Part shown: piece after piece, positions 23,449 through 31,161 of the stretch | Numbering within the stretch: position 1 is the first letter of the stretch | Layout of the letters: each line of letters begins with the position of its first letter | Assembly: GCA_016212705.1 (NCBI GenBank) | Contig: JACREU010000108.1 | Coordinates: 1 to 52,768, forward strand | From: Deltaproteobacteria bacterium | Lineage (GTDB): Bacteria; Desulfobacterota; GWC2-55-46 | Reading direction: 5' to 3' | Length of the DNA stretch: 52,768 bases | Translations under genes and position numbers: made by a program | The notes under the pieces: model-generated | The model's database searches: none | Seen by the model: only the letters and a program-made list of their open reading frames with translations | Told to the model about the DNA's origin: nothing

Positions 23449-23570
23449 TCGGACGCAAGAAATGGCTTTAGACAAGGCGCGCGACGAGGAAAACCGCAGG
23501 CGTACTTGTCGCGTACGTCGAGGATTTTCCGAGGAGCGCAACGCAGTATAAAGGCATTTATCGCGTCCGA
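23449..23570. repeat. 122-bp imperfect palindromic element (MITE/REP-like)
   Basis: Ends TCGGACGC … GCGTCCGA; the outer ~24 bases of each side are complementary with few mismatches (…AAATGGCTTT against AAAGGCATTT…). Further in, GGAAAA pairs with TTTTCC and GGCGTAC with GTACGTC around a short loop. The whole element could fold into one long hairpin. Similar GAGGAAAA…GTACG…TTTTCC sequences are, from memory, scattered in Geobacter-type genomes. No coding capacity. Confidence 0.65.
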
Positions 23571-23572
23571 CA

Positions 23573-25258
23573 CTATATTTCGATTATTATCGGGAGTATG
23601 ACCGGCCTTCTCTCGAGCTTCTTGTTGAAGAACCTCCGGAGCGAGCGCCTTATCTCCTCCTTCACCTCGAGCTGTTCGGTCCTCACTTCGACGTTTGACG
23701 CGTTAAGCGTCTCTATCACTACCGATCTGGCCCCTTCGAGGAGCGCGGCGCTTTCCTCCTCGAATACGAGTCCCTTCGTCATTATCTCGGGGCCGTAGAC
23801 CGTCTCGCCTGTCGTCGAATTCAAGGCGATGATGGCGAGTACGAGCCCGTCCTGAGAAAGGTGCGACCTGTCCTTAAGGACCATCGCGCCGACGTCTCCC
23901 ACCCCTTTGCCGTCGACGAAGACCCTGCCGTGCTCGACCTTGTCCTTTATCGAGAACCCGTTTTCCGTGAACTCGACTACGTCGCCGTCCTCGGCGAGTA
24001 TGATGTTCGCGGGCGGTATGCCGACAGCCGCCGCGAGCCTCGTGTGGAGGACGAGGTGCCTGTACTCGCCGTGTACGGGCATGAAGTGCCGGGGCTTTAC
24101 GATGTTCAGCATGATTTTCAGCTCTTCCTTGGACGCGTGCCCGGAGACGTGAATCTCCGAGACCTTCTCGTAGATGACGTCCGCGCCCCTCCTGTAGAGG
24201 TGGTTCATCATCGACGATATCGCCTTCTCGTGGCCGGGGATGAACTTGGAGGAGAGTATTACGGTGTCGCCCTTCTCGACCTTCAACTGCTTGTGGTTGT
24301 CCATCGCCATGCGCGTCAGCGCGCTCATCGGCTCTCCCTGCGAGCCGGTTGTGAGGAGCACGACCTTGTCGTGCGGGAGGGCGTCTATATCCTTGAGGTC
24401 CACGACGATGCCGTCCGGGGCCGACAGGTACCCGAGCGTGTGCGCGATCCTGTAGTTGGCGGCCATCGATTTTCCGTTCAGGGCGACCTTTTTGCCGTGC
24501 TTGGCCGCGGCGTCTATCACCTGCTGTATCCTGTGGATGTTGGAGGAGAAGGCGGCGACTATTATCCTGCCCTCGCACCTCCTGAATATCTCCTCGAGGT
24601 TGTAGCCTATCTCTTTTTCAGATAAGGTGTAGCCTTCTTTTTCGACGTTCGTGGAATCCGACATGAAGCAGAGGACGCCGGACTCCCCGTACTCGGCGAA
24701 CCGCGCGTAGTCCATGACCTCTCCGTCCACCGGGGTCTGGTCCATCTTGAAGTCCCCGGTGTGGACGACGACGCCGAGCGGCGTCTTTATCGCAAGCCCG
24801 CAGCCGTCGACGATAGAGTGCGAGACCCTGATGAACTCTATGTCGAAGGGGCCGATGGAGACGACGTCGCGGGGCCTGACGGTCTCGAATGTGGTGGACC
24901 CGAGCAGGCCGTGCTCGGAGAGTTTTTCCTCGATGAGCCCGATCGTCAGGGCGGTGGCGTAGATCGGCGCGTTGATCTCCCTGAGGACGAAGGGCAGGGC
25001 CCCGGTGTGGTCTTCGTGGCCGTGGGTTATGACGAACGCCTTTACCTTGTCGCGGTTCCTCCTCAAGTAAGAGATGTCCGGGATGACGAGGTCGATCCCG
25101 AGCATGTAATCCTCCGGGAACATGAGCCCGCAGTCGACGACGACTATCGTGTCGTCGTACTCGACGAGCATCATGTTGAGCCCTATCTCCCCGAGCCCGC
25201 CGAGCGGTATGAGCTTCAAAGACGGATGAGGCGCGCCTGTCGTGATATCAGTCTCCAA
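23573..25258 (-). CDS. rnj: Ribonuclease J
   Basis: 561 residues, the usual size. Metallo-beta-lactamase fold with the metal motif HGHEDH (79-84), followed by the beta-CASP domain (Ser-Asp-Ser-Thr SDSTNVE, and a KVEKGDTVILSS segment) and the RNase J C-terminal domain (HGEYRHL, then EVRTEQLEVKEEIRRSLRRF at the end, which is cut here). RNase J is a 5'-3' exo- and endoribonuclease in mRNA decay and rRNA maturation. It starts 7 bases after plsC ends, so the two are one operon. Its stop codon is 2 bases from a palindromic repeat that may protect the transcript end. Confidence 0.95.
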   Translation of the reverse strand: METDITTGAPHPSLKLIPLGGLGEIGLNMMLVEYDDTIVVVDCGLMFPEDYMLGIDLVIPDISYLRRNRDKVKAFVITHGHEDHTGALPFVLREINAPIYATALTIGLIEEKLSEHGLLGSTTFETVRPRDVVSIGPFDIEFIRVSHSIVDGCGLAIKTPLGVVVHTGDFKMDQTPVDGEVMDYARFAEYGESGVLCFMSDSTNVEKEGYTLSEKEIGYNLEEIFRRCEGRIIVAAFSSNIHRIQQVIDAAAKHGKKVALNGKSMAANYRIAHTLGYLSAPDGIVVDLKDIDALPHDKVVLLTTGSQGEPMSALTRMAMDNHKQLKVEKGDTVILSSKFIPGHEKAISSMMNHLYRRGADVIYEKVSEIHVSGHASKEELKIMLNIVKPRHFMPVHGEYRHLVLHTRLAAAVGIPPANIILAEDGDVVEFTENGFSIKDKVEHGRVFVDGKGVGDVGAMVLKDRSHLSQDGLVLAIIALNSTTGETVYGPEIMTKGLVFEEESAALLEGARSVVIETLNASNVEVRTEQLEVKEEIRRSLRRFFNKKLERRPVILPIIIEI

Positions 25259-25265
25259 TCCCGCG

Positions 25266-25973
25266 TTAAACCCCCTTTATCTTTGTGAAAAGGGCCTCTA
25301 TGGCCTCTTTTGTCCTGTTTCTCAGATACTTGTCCTCCGCGCCGCTGGTCTCAATCGGGCGCCCGAAGCTGACCCTTACCGAGGCGGGCCGGATAGATAA
25401 CCCTCCCCGCGTCATTATGACGTTCGTCCCGCTGACCGCGACGGGGACTATGGGCGCTCCGCTCTTGGCCGCGAGCATGAAGCCGCCCCTCTTGAACGGG
25501 AGCAGTTTTCCGGTATCCGACCTCGTCCCTTCGGGGAAGATGAGGACAGAGGTCCCGTTCCTGATCCGGGAGGCCGCCGCCTCCATGGACTTTAACGCCT
25601 CGGCCGCGTTGTCCCTGTCTATCGCTATGTATCCGGCGAAGCGCATGGACCAGCCGATGAGGGGGACGCTGAAGAGGCTCTTTTTAGCGACCCACCTGAA
25701 CTGTACCGGGATGAAGCCCTGCAGGACAGGTATGTCGAAGGCCCCCTGGTGGTTGGAGAGGAAGACGACGGGAGTGCCCGTGGGGATATTTTCCATGCCC
25801 TCGACCCTGACGCTCACGCCTGAGATGAGGAGTATGAGCCTCGCCCAGAGCGCGACGAGCGAGTGGATCGCGCGCGCGTTCCTGTCAAATACAGATGTGG
25901 CCATTATGACGAGGAAGATAAAGGCGGTTAATGGCAGTCCCAGCGCCCAGAGGGCGAGCGTCCTCAAAAACAT
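25266..25973 (-). CDS. plsC: 1-acyl-sn-glycerol-3-phosphate acyltransferase
   Basis: About 235 residues; acylates lysophosphatidic acid to phosphatidic acid at the inner membrane. An N-terminal hydrophobic anchor (about 5-30), then the acyltransferase motifs NHQGAFD (H and D catalytic, about 74-80), a GYIAIDRDN substrate motif and FPEGTRS (about 148-154). The ATG at 25973 is chosen over an in-frame TTG at 25979 because the predicted transcript starts at about 25974. First gene of the plsC-rnj operon. PlsY (49735) supplies the preceding pathway step. Confidence 0.93.
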   Translation of the reverse strand: MFLRTLALWALGLPLTAFIFLVIMATSVFDRNARAIHSLVALWARLILLISGVSVRVEGMENIPTGTPVVFLSNHQGAFDIPVLQGFIPVQFRWVAKKSLFSVPLIGWSMRFAGYIAIDRDNAAEALKSMEAAASRIRNGTSVLIFPEGTRSDTGKLLPFKRGGFMLAAKSGAPIVPVAVSGTNVIMTRGGLSIRPASVRVSFGRPIETSGAEDKYLRNRTKEAIEALFTKIKGV

Positions 25974-25980
25974 AAGCAAA

Positions 25981-26010
25981 ATTCTATCCTTTTTATGGGC
26001 GCTTAGTCAA
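25981..26010 (-). promoter_or_regulatory. Sigma-70 promoter of plsC-rnj
   Basis: Minus strand TTGACT (26010-26005), 18-bp spacer, TAGAAT (25986-25981). The predicted start at about 25974 coincides with the plsC ATG (25973), suggesting a leaderless mRNA. Confidence 0.65.
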
Positions 26011-26141
26011 TGGTTTAACGAGGGGTTGTAAAACGCGCCGCGCCCCCCGTCTTCGGCGCAACGGTAATTTCCTGTTGGAACCCGCCCGTTATTGTGATAG
26101 AGAAGTACCTTCCGGTCACGGAATTAAAGGAGGCCCCAATT

Positions 26142-26435
26142 ATGGAAGTAATCGACGTAAACGGCAGGATCGGTTTCGCCCAGGAGTTCGCGCCGAGGAT
26201 ACTGCGCATAAAGCCCGATTACAAGGTCCCGCTCATCTGCATGGAGCCGGGCCAGGAGATCAAGCCGCACGTCAGCGGCAGGGGCATATTCTATTTTATC
26301 AGCGGCTGTGGCGTGATGACCGTCGATGGCAAGGAGGTCGAGGTCAAGGCCGGGACGATGGTCTTTATCGAGAAGGACGAGACGAGGGGCATAAGGGCTC
26401 TGGAGCGGCTTACGGCGTTCGCGGTCTCGTTTTAG
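26142..26435 (+). CDS. Small cupin-domain protein
   Basis: 97 residues from the ATG at 26142, preceded by AAAGGAGG; an in-frame GTG at 26094 lacks a site. Core cupin strands are visible: CMEPGQEIKPHVSGRG (motif 1, with a single H and no second His) and KAGTMVFIEKDETRGIRA (motif 2). With only part of the metal triad it may be a ligand-binding rather than an enzymatic cupin. It stands alone, divergent from plsC. The 160 bases after it hold only the promoter of the next gene. Confidence 0.82.
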   Translation: MEVIDVNGRIGFAQEFAPRILRIKPDYKVPLICMEPGQEIKPHVSGRGIFYFISGCGVMTVDGKEVEVKAGTMVFIEKDETRGIRALERLTAFAVSF

Positions 26436-26532
26436 CGGGCGCATCCAAAGGCCCGTCTGCCCCCGGGCATCAAGGCCCGCGTCTCCGGGGCTTTAAGCGG
26501 CGTGTCGGCGCGTACCCGGAGATTTTAATTTA

Positions 26533-26561
26533 TTGTAAAAGGGCGGCTGGAGTGCTATTTT
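26533..26561 (+). promoter_or_regulatory. Possible sigma-70 promoter of the receiver gene
   Basis: TTGTAA (26533-26538), 17-bp spacer, TATTTT (26556-26561). Predicted start near 26568, 30 bases before the GTG. Confidence 0.45.
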
Positions 26562-26597
26562 ATAAGCTGTGGACTCCTGACCAAAGGACCGGCCTGC

Positions 26598-27008
26598 GTG
26601 ACAGCGACATCCAAAAGGATACTACTCGTAGACGACGAACAGCTCGTAAGGGAAGTCTGTTCCGAGCTCCTCTTGAGCGACGGCTACCAGGTAGATACCG
26701 CCTCTGACGGCCTTGCCGCGCTGGCGAGGATGGAAGATGCCGGATACGACCTCATAGTCCTCGACATAAACATGCCCAAGCTCGACGGCATCGATTTTTG
26801 CCGGAAGGCGACCGGCGGGCGGCCGGAGCTCAAAGACAGGTTCCTCTTCATAACCGGCGACCTCTACGGCGAGGGTGAGGCGCTCCATTTTTTCTGCAAG
26901 AACGCCAGTGTCCTTAAAAAGCCGTTCACCAAAAAAGACTTCCTCGATTCCGTCAGGCGGATATTGAGCCTTACGGCCCGGCCCGCCACGCCGCAACAGC
27001 CCCTTTAA
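26598..27008 (+). CDS. Single-domain response regulator
   Basis: 136 residues, a receiver with acidic pair in LVDDE (about 11-13), phosphoacceptor Asp in IVLDINMP (about 55), conserved Thr in FITGD and Lys in LKKPF. No output domain; the tail ends TARPATPQQPL. GTG start with AAGGA about 10 bases upstream. No kinase is adjacent; the giant hybrid kinase at 31162 or others could phosphorylate it. Confidence 0.9.
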   Translation: MTATSKRILLVDDEQLVREVCSELLLSDGYQVDTASDGLAALARMEDAGYDLIVLDINMPKLDGIDFCRKATGGRPELKDRFLFITGDLYGEGEALHFFCKNASVLKKPFTKKDFLDSVRRILSLTARPATPQQPL

Positions 27009-27153
27009 ACCTGATAGGAACGTCCCGGACGGACAGGAGGGCAGGTCCCTCCTGTTGATTTTTGTCATGTTCATTTCGGGCGGGATCGCGCAAAATAAAG
27101 GGGTAGGGGATTGTCGACGGATAAACGCATAAAATTTCAGGGAGGGACGCTGA

Positions 27154-27831
27154 ATGCATAAGATACTCGATGTGAGGGAGACGGCCCCGAAGGAGAGGCA
27201 CCCGATGATCTTCAACACCTTCAAGGGACTTAACCCGGGCGAATCGTTCGTGCTTGTGAACGACCACGAGCCGAGGCCCCTCCTATATCAGTTCCAGAAC
27301 GAGCACGCGGGCGAATACGAGTGGTGGCCGCTCGAGCAGGGGCCTGAGAAGTGGAGGGTCGAGATAGCCAGGAGGAAAGAGGCCGACGCGGAGAGGTCCG
27401 TTACCGACTACTTCCAGACAGACCACAGGAGGCTCGACGCCATATACGAGAGGTTCGAGGACGCCTCATCAGGCGCGCAGTGGGACGAGGCATTATCTGA
27501 CTTCCGCGAGTTCAGGCTCGGGCTTACGCGCCACATAAAGGCGGAAGAGGAGATACTCTTCCCGCTCTTCGAGGAGAAGACCGGGATGACGGACGCGGGC
27601 CCGACCTTTGTAATGAAGATGGAGCACAAGGATATAAAGGAACTGCTCGAAAAAATAGAGAGCAACACCGCCTCCAGGAACGCAACCGCGGTAAAAGAGG
27701 CCAGAACTACGCTCATGAACGTACTCGCCGACCACAACATGAAGGAGGAGCACATACTGTATCCGGAGAGCGACTCCTTCATCTCGGACGCCGAGAGGGC
27801 GGACGTTATAAGGAAGACTCAACTGCTGTGA
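27154..27831 (+). CDS. DUF2249-hemerythrin fusion protein
   Basis: 225 residues in two parts. Residues about 1-75 (ILDVRETAPKERHPMIFNTF … EYEWWPLEQGPEKWRVEI) form a DUF2249 domain; about 85-215 form a hemerythrin/HHE four-helix bundle with the iron-ligand pattern H in TDHRRLD, H-x3-E in RHIKAEEE, H in KMEHKDIK and H-x4-E in DHNMKEEHILYP. A non-haem di-iron protein of this kind binds O2 or NO, or takes part in iron-sulfur repair (compare RIC/YtfE, also in DUF2249-type contexts). Cytoplasmic. GGGAGGG precedes the ATG and a terminator follows directly. Confidence 0.88.
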   Translation: MHKILDVRETAPKERHPMIFNTFKGLNPGESFVLVNDHEPRPLLYQFQNEHAGEYEWWPLEQGPEKWRVEIARRKEADAERSVTDYFQTDHRRLDAIYERFEDASSGAQWDEALSDFREFRLGLTRHIKAEEEILFPLFEEKTGMTDAGPTFVMKMEHKDIKELLEKIESNTASRNATAVKEARTTLMNVLADHNMKEEHILYPESDSFISDAERADVIRKTQLL

Positions 27832-27855
27832 TAACTTTTTGATATGGATGAAAAA

Positions 27856-27888
27856 AAGGCGGCTGATTTTCAGCCGCCTTTTTTTTCG
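27856..27888 (+). terminator. Rho-independent terminator of the hemerythrin gene
   Basis: Perfect 11-bp stem AAGGCGGCTGA / TCAGCCGCCTT with a TTT loop, then a T-run; AAAAA on the left allows leftward activity too. Confidence 0.93.
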
Positions 27889-27934
27889 ATAATCGTTCAA
27901 AAACGGGTTTATTTGTGTTAATAGTGATGGACTC

Positions 27935-29341
27935 ATGATAAAGGCCCATCAGAATAATAAAAGAAATCTTTTTTTACCGCTCATCTTCGCGGTCGTCCTC
28001 TACGCCATAGCGGGCGCGTCAAAGGCGGGGGATATCGCCTTCAATGGCGAGTTCGGAGCAGAGCCCTTAAGGCAGGTCTTTATCCTATCCGCGACCTTAG
28101 GCTCCGTCGCGCTCCTTAAGTGGCTGATAGCCGACGCGCCTTTGAGCCTCTTTCACAGGCACACGGTGACGCCGCTCCTTCGCGCTATCGTCTCGCTTGT
28201 CTTATATTCCGCCGGAGCGATGTTCCTCTTGAACAGGCTCCTTGGCATCAACCTCGTCCCGATCCTTACGACATCCGCCGTGCTTACGGGTATCGTCGCC
28301 CTCTCGCTCCAGGACACCATAAAGAACCTCTTTACCGGGATATGGATAAACATGGAGCGGATAGTGGCAAAGGGCGACTGGGTCCGCGTATCCGATAAGG
28401 AAGGGCAGGTCATGGAGGTCACATGGAGGACGACCCGGCTCCTTACGAGGGAGAACGACTACATTTATCTGCCGAACAGGCTCCTGGCCGACGGCGTCCT
28501 TGAGAACTACACCTACCCGACCCCGCTCCATGTGATAGAAGTGGATATAGGCGCCTCATACGACGACCCGCCAGACAGGGTAAGGGGCGCGTTAAGCGAG
28601 ATAGCCCTATCCACAGCCTCGGTCCTCTCCGACCCCGCGCCTGAGGTCTGGATAACCGGGTACGGGGAGGCGTCCGTAAGATACAGGCTAAGGGCCTGGG
28701 TGGACGACTTCCGGAAGGTCTATGGGGTACGGAGCGATATCTATTCGAAGATATGGTACTCCTTCAGGAGGAGCGGCATAGAGATACCGTATCCGGCGAT
28801 GAACATACTCCGGAAGAAGGAAGACAGGGCGCGCTCTCGAGGCGGCATAAGGGGGGCTCTTAAGGCTGTCGATTTTCTCCGGGCGCTTACCGACGACGAG
28901 CTCGACCGCGTGGAGGCGAGCGCGCGCATAGAGGTCTTCGGAAGGGGCGAGGCGATAGTGACCGAAGGAGAGGCCGGCTCGACCTGTTATTTTCTGAGTA
29001 GCGGCCGCGCCGAGGTATGCTCGAAGGGGCATAACGGCGAGGTCCTCCTCGTTACGACGCTTGAGCCCGGCGGGTTCTTCGGCGAGATGAGCCTGCTGAC
29101 CGGAGAGCCGCGGAGCGCTACGATAAGGGCGACTGAGGAATCCGTCTGCATAGTGATAGACTCCGGCGTCTTCCACTCCATCTTCAGGGAGGACCCGGAA
29201 CTCTCCGGGAGGCTCTCGGAGCTCTTGTCCAGGAGGGCCGGGGAGTTAAAAGAGGCGAGGGAGCGCTCCGCGGAGCCGATACGCCCCTCTGAGCTTCAGG
29301 AGTCCATACTCTCAAGGATAAAACAGTTCTTCAAGGTATAG
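27935..29341 (+). CDS. MscS-type channel with cyclic-nucleotide-binding domain
   Basis: 468 residues. Four hydrophobic segments (about 12-30, 45-65, 80-100, 105-125); the last, with LTTSAVLTGIVALSLQDTIKNLFTG, is the pore-lining TM3 of MscS. An MscS beta domain (GDWVRVSDKEGQVMEVTWRTT) and C-terminal cage follow, then a cNMP-binding domain (about 315-450; GEAIVTEGEAGSTCYFLSSG, and the phosphate-binding cassette FGEMSLLTGEPRSATIRA with R-S-A-T). This is the bCNG architecture, in which nucleotide binding rather than membrane tension may gate the pore. Monocistronic or followed at 80 bases by the GT-C gene. Confidence 0.92.
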   Translation: MIKAHQNNKRNLFLPLIFAVVLYAIAGASKAGDIAFNGEFGAEPLRQVFILSATLGSVALLKWLIADAPLSLFHRHTVTPLLRAIVSLVLYSAGAMFLLNRLLGINLVPILTTSAVLTGIVALSLQDTIKNLFTGIWINMERIVAKGDWVRVSDKEGQVMEVTWRTTRLLTRENDYIYLPNRLLADGVLENYTYPTPLHVIEVDIGASYDDPPDRVRGALSEIALSTASVLSDPAPEVWITGYGEASVRYRLRAWVDDFRKVYGVRSDIYSKIWYSFRRSGIEIPYPAMNILRKKEDRARSRGGIRGALKAVDFLRALTDDELDRVEASARIEVFGRGEAIVTEGEAGSTCYFLSSGRAEVCSKGHNGEVLLVTTLEPGGFFGEMSLLTGEPRSATIRATEESVCIVIDSGVFHSIFREDPELSGRLSELLSRRAGELKEARERSAEPIRPSELQESILSRIKQFFKV

Positions 29342-29421
29342 ACAAGGATGGCCGCTCAAGGGGAGGGCTTTCCCGGCGGTCCAGGGAGACGTTTCTGAAG
29401 GACAGGGTCCTCTACGTTCAC

Positions 29422-30885
29422 ATGCTCTTCATCGCCGTCGCCGCTCTTTTACGGGTCTATCTTTCTTTTCACCTCGACCTCATAAGCTACCCGGACACCG
29501 AGACATACGAGCTCTTCGCGCTTGAATCCGTTAACGCGCTCGCGCATTCCATGCCTACAAGGCCGCTCGGCTATCCCGTATTCCTTGCCCTCGTCTACCG
29601 GATAATGGGGGCGGCGCGCGAAAACGCGGTCTGGGTCCAGCACGCGCTCGGGGTCTTGAGCTATCCGCTCTTCTACGCGGTCTTAAGGCGCCTTTTCAAA
29701 GGAAGGCTCGCCCCAGCCTTCCTCGCCTTCGCGATAACCGCAAGCTCCGCGATGATTATCTACGAAAGGGCGATACTCTCGGACTTCCTCAACCACTTTT
29801 TCCTCCTAATCTCGCTCTGGCTGGCCGTCAAATACTTTGAGACACGGAGGGCCTCCCTTATGGCGCTTCTCGCCCTCGCGAGCTTCGCGGCGGTCTCCAT
29901 AAGGCCGACGTCCGTCCTTTTCGTGGCGATCGTGCTCGCGTTCCTCTCGGTGATGCTCGTGAAAGCCGCTATCCGGAAAGAGCCGGCGCCGCCCATCCTT
30001 AAAGGGGCGTCTATTTACATCGGGATATATCTGGCCTTAAGCCTCGTGGCCGGGCAGATCGCGTTAAGGGCCACAGGCGGCAAAGGAGAGCCTGTCGGCG
30101 TACTCGGCGTCACCATGCTCATAAGGACCGCGGATTTTATCGATTACGGGAGCCCCGTTCAGAGGGACGTGAAAGAGGGGTTCAGGGAGTATCTCAAGGT
30201 CTACCTCCCGGACTATGTCCCGGAGTACGCCAACTTTGTCGCGGCATACAGGCTGATGACCGGCTTTGAGTGCGCCATGTCCGATGAGACGAAAGAAAGG
30301 TACGCCCTTGTAGCTGAAAATTCCGCCAGGTTCTACGCGCCGAAGCCCATAGGCCCGAATACTTTTACGACGAACGACATCCTGCGCGAGGCCAAGTGCG
30401 GCATGGGGACAGTTGAGGCGGCGTTCCTTGAGGTCGCGCAAGAAGCGGTATTTTCCGACCCCGTTGGGTTTTCCGCCTCGTTAGCGGGGAACATCCAGGG
30501 CTTCATAGAGGTTAAACCCTGGGAGAACGCGGCGTTCGGCAAGCTCCTTGAAGGCAGGCCCGCGCCGTTGGCTCAAGCGTACTTATGGCTTAACACGTCC
30601 ATTAACGATATCCTCGCCAAAAGGGCGGTCTCGGTCGCGTTGACTGTCCTTTTTAGCGCGTCTTTAATCGCATTTTTCTTTACCGGGAGGCGCTCTCCCT
30701 ATTATACGGCGGGGCTTTTCTTAGCCGCGGTCATCGTCCTTAACTACCTCGCGCTCGGCGTCCTCGCCGACCATCCGGCAAACAGGTACAAGCTCCCTTT
30801 CTGGTGGATACAGGGGCCGCTCATGGTATCCTTTCTCATGTCGTTCGCTTCCGCCGTCAAGGGACCTTCGAAGGACGGGCCCTGA
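29422..30885 (+). CDS. GT-C (GT39/ArnT-like) membrane glycosyltransferase candidate
   Basis: 487 residues with about ten to twelve membrane helices. The first periplasmic loop has an acidic PDTETYE motif and a following TRPLGYPVFL segment, and an ERAILSDFLNHFF segment sits later, as in undecaprenyl-phosphate-sugar-dependent GT-C enzymes. A long soluble loop (about 235-340) has a few cysteines (FECAMSDE, AKCGMG). Acceptor and donor unknown. The ATG at 29422 has no close Shine-Dalgarno; a non-ATG start slightly upstream is possible. It follows the channel gene by 80 bases with no visible terminator between. Confidence 0.72.
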   Translation: MLFIAVAALLRVYLSFHLDLISYPDTETYELFALESVNALAHSMPTRPLGYPVFLALVYRIMGAARENAVWVQHALGVLSYPLFYAVLRRLFKGRLAPAFLAFAITASSAMIIYERAILSDFLNHFFLLISLWLAVKYFETRRASLMALLALASFAAVSIRPTSVLFVAIVLAFLSVMLVKAAIRKEPAPPILKGASIYIGIYLALSLVAGQIALRATGGKGEPVGVLGVTMLIRTADFIDYGSPVQRDVKEGFREYLKVYLPDYVPEYANFVAAYRLMTGFECAMSDETKERYALVAENSARFYAPKPIGPNTFTTNDILREAKCGMGTVEAAFLEVAQEAVFSDPVGFSASLAGNIQGFIEVKPWENAAFGKLLEGRPAPLAQAYLWLNTSINDILAKRAVSVALTVLFSASLIAFFFTGRRSPYYTAGLFLAAVIVLNYLALGVLADHPANRYKLPFWWIQGPLMVSFLMSFASAVKGPSKDGP

Positions 30886-31161
30886 TAAAGGCGAGGCCTT
30901 ATGAATTGAGGAAGGTATTCAAAAAAAGGGCTTTAAGATATACTCGGGATGGTCGATGAGTCAACAAGGCGCTTCTCGCGCCTGAGAATGCCGGCGCGGC
31001 CTTAAGGCCGGAGAACCAGTTGATTTACCCTGTTTTTTATCTGTATGGCAGGCTCACTGCCTTTACGCAACATACGCCCCTCGCGGGGAGAATTTCCCCG
31101 GACCGCCCAGCTGGTTCATTTAGACGGACATAGTCCGGAGTGATAATATATAAAGGGGTTT
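30886..31161. other. Upstream region of the giant hybrid kinase
   Basis: No gene. It holds small hairpins: AGGCGC/GCGCCT near 30970, the palindrome GGCCTTAAGGCC near 31000, a pair of competing stems in which GGGG can pair with CCCC on either side (about 31077-31102), and CGGAC-ATA-GTCCG just before the start. A TGGCAGGCTCACTGCC at 31046-31061 has sigma-54 spacing but an imperfect -12 (see rejected). Confidence 0.45.

Larger units (their letters stand above)
23136..23572. other. Repeat-filled gap between RNase J and DUF362 genes
   Basis: About 440 bases with no gene: a leftward -10 (TATAAT, 23179-23174) for the DUF362 gene, copy A of the dispersed repeat (23255-23325), an unassigned stretch (23326-23448), and the 122-bp palindromic element (23449-23570), which abuts the RNase J stop codon. 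Confidence 0.65.

Noticed and set aside
31046-31061. Sigma-54-like TGGCAGGCTCACTGCC upstream of the giant kinase
   Set aside because: Spacing is right, but the -12 reads CTGC instead of TTGC and the sequence is itself a GGCAG/CTGCC hairpin, so the match is weaker than the three accepted sites.
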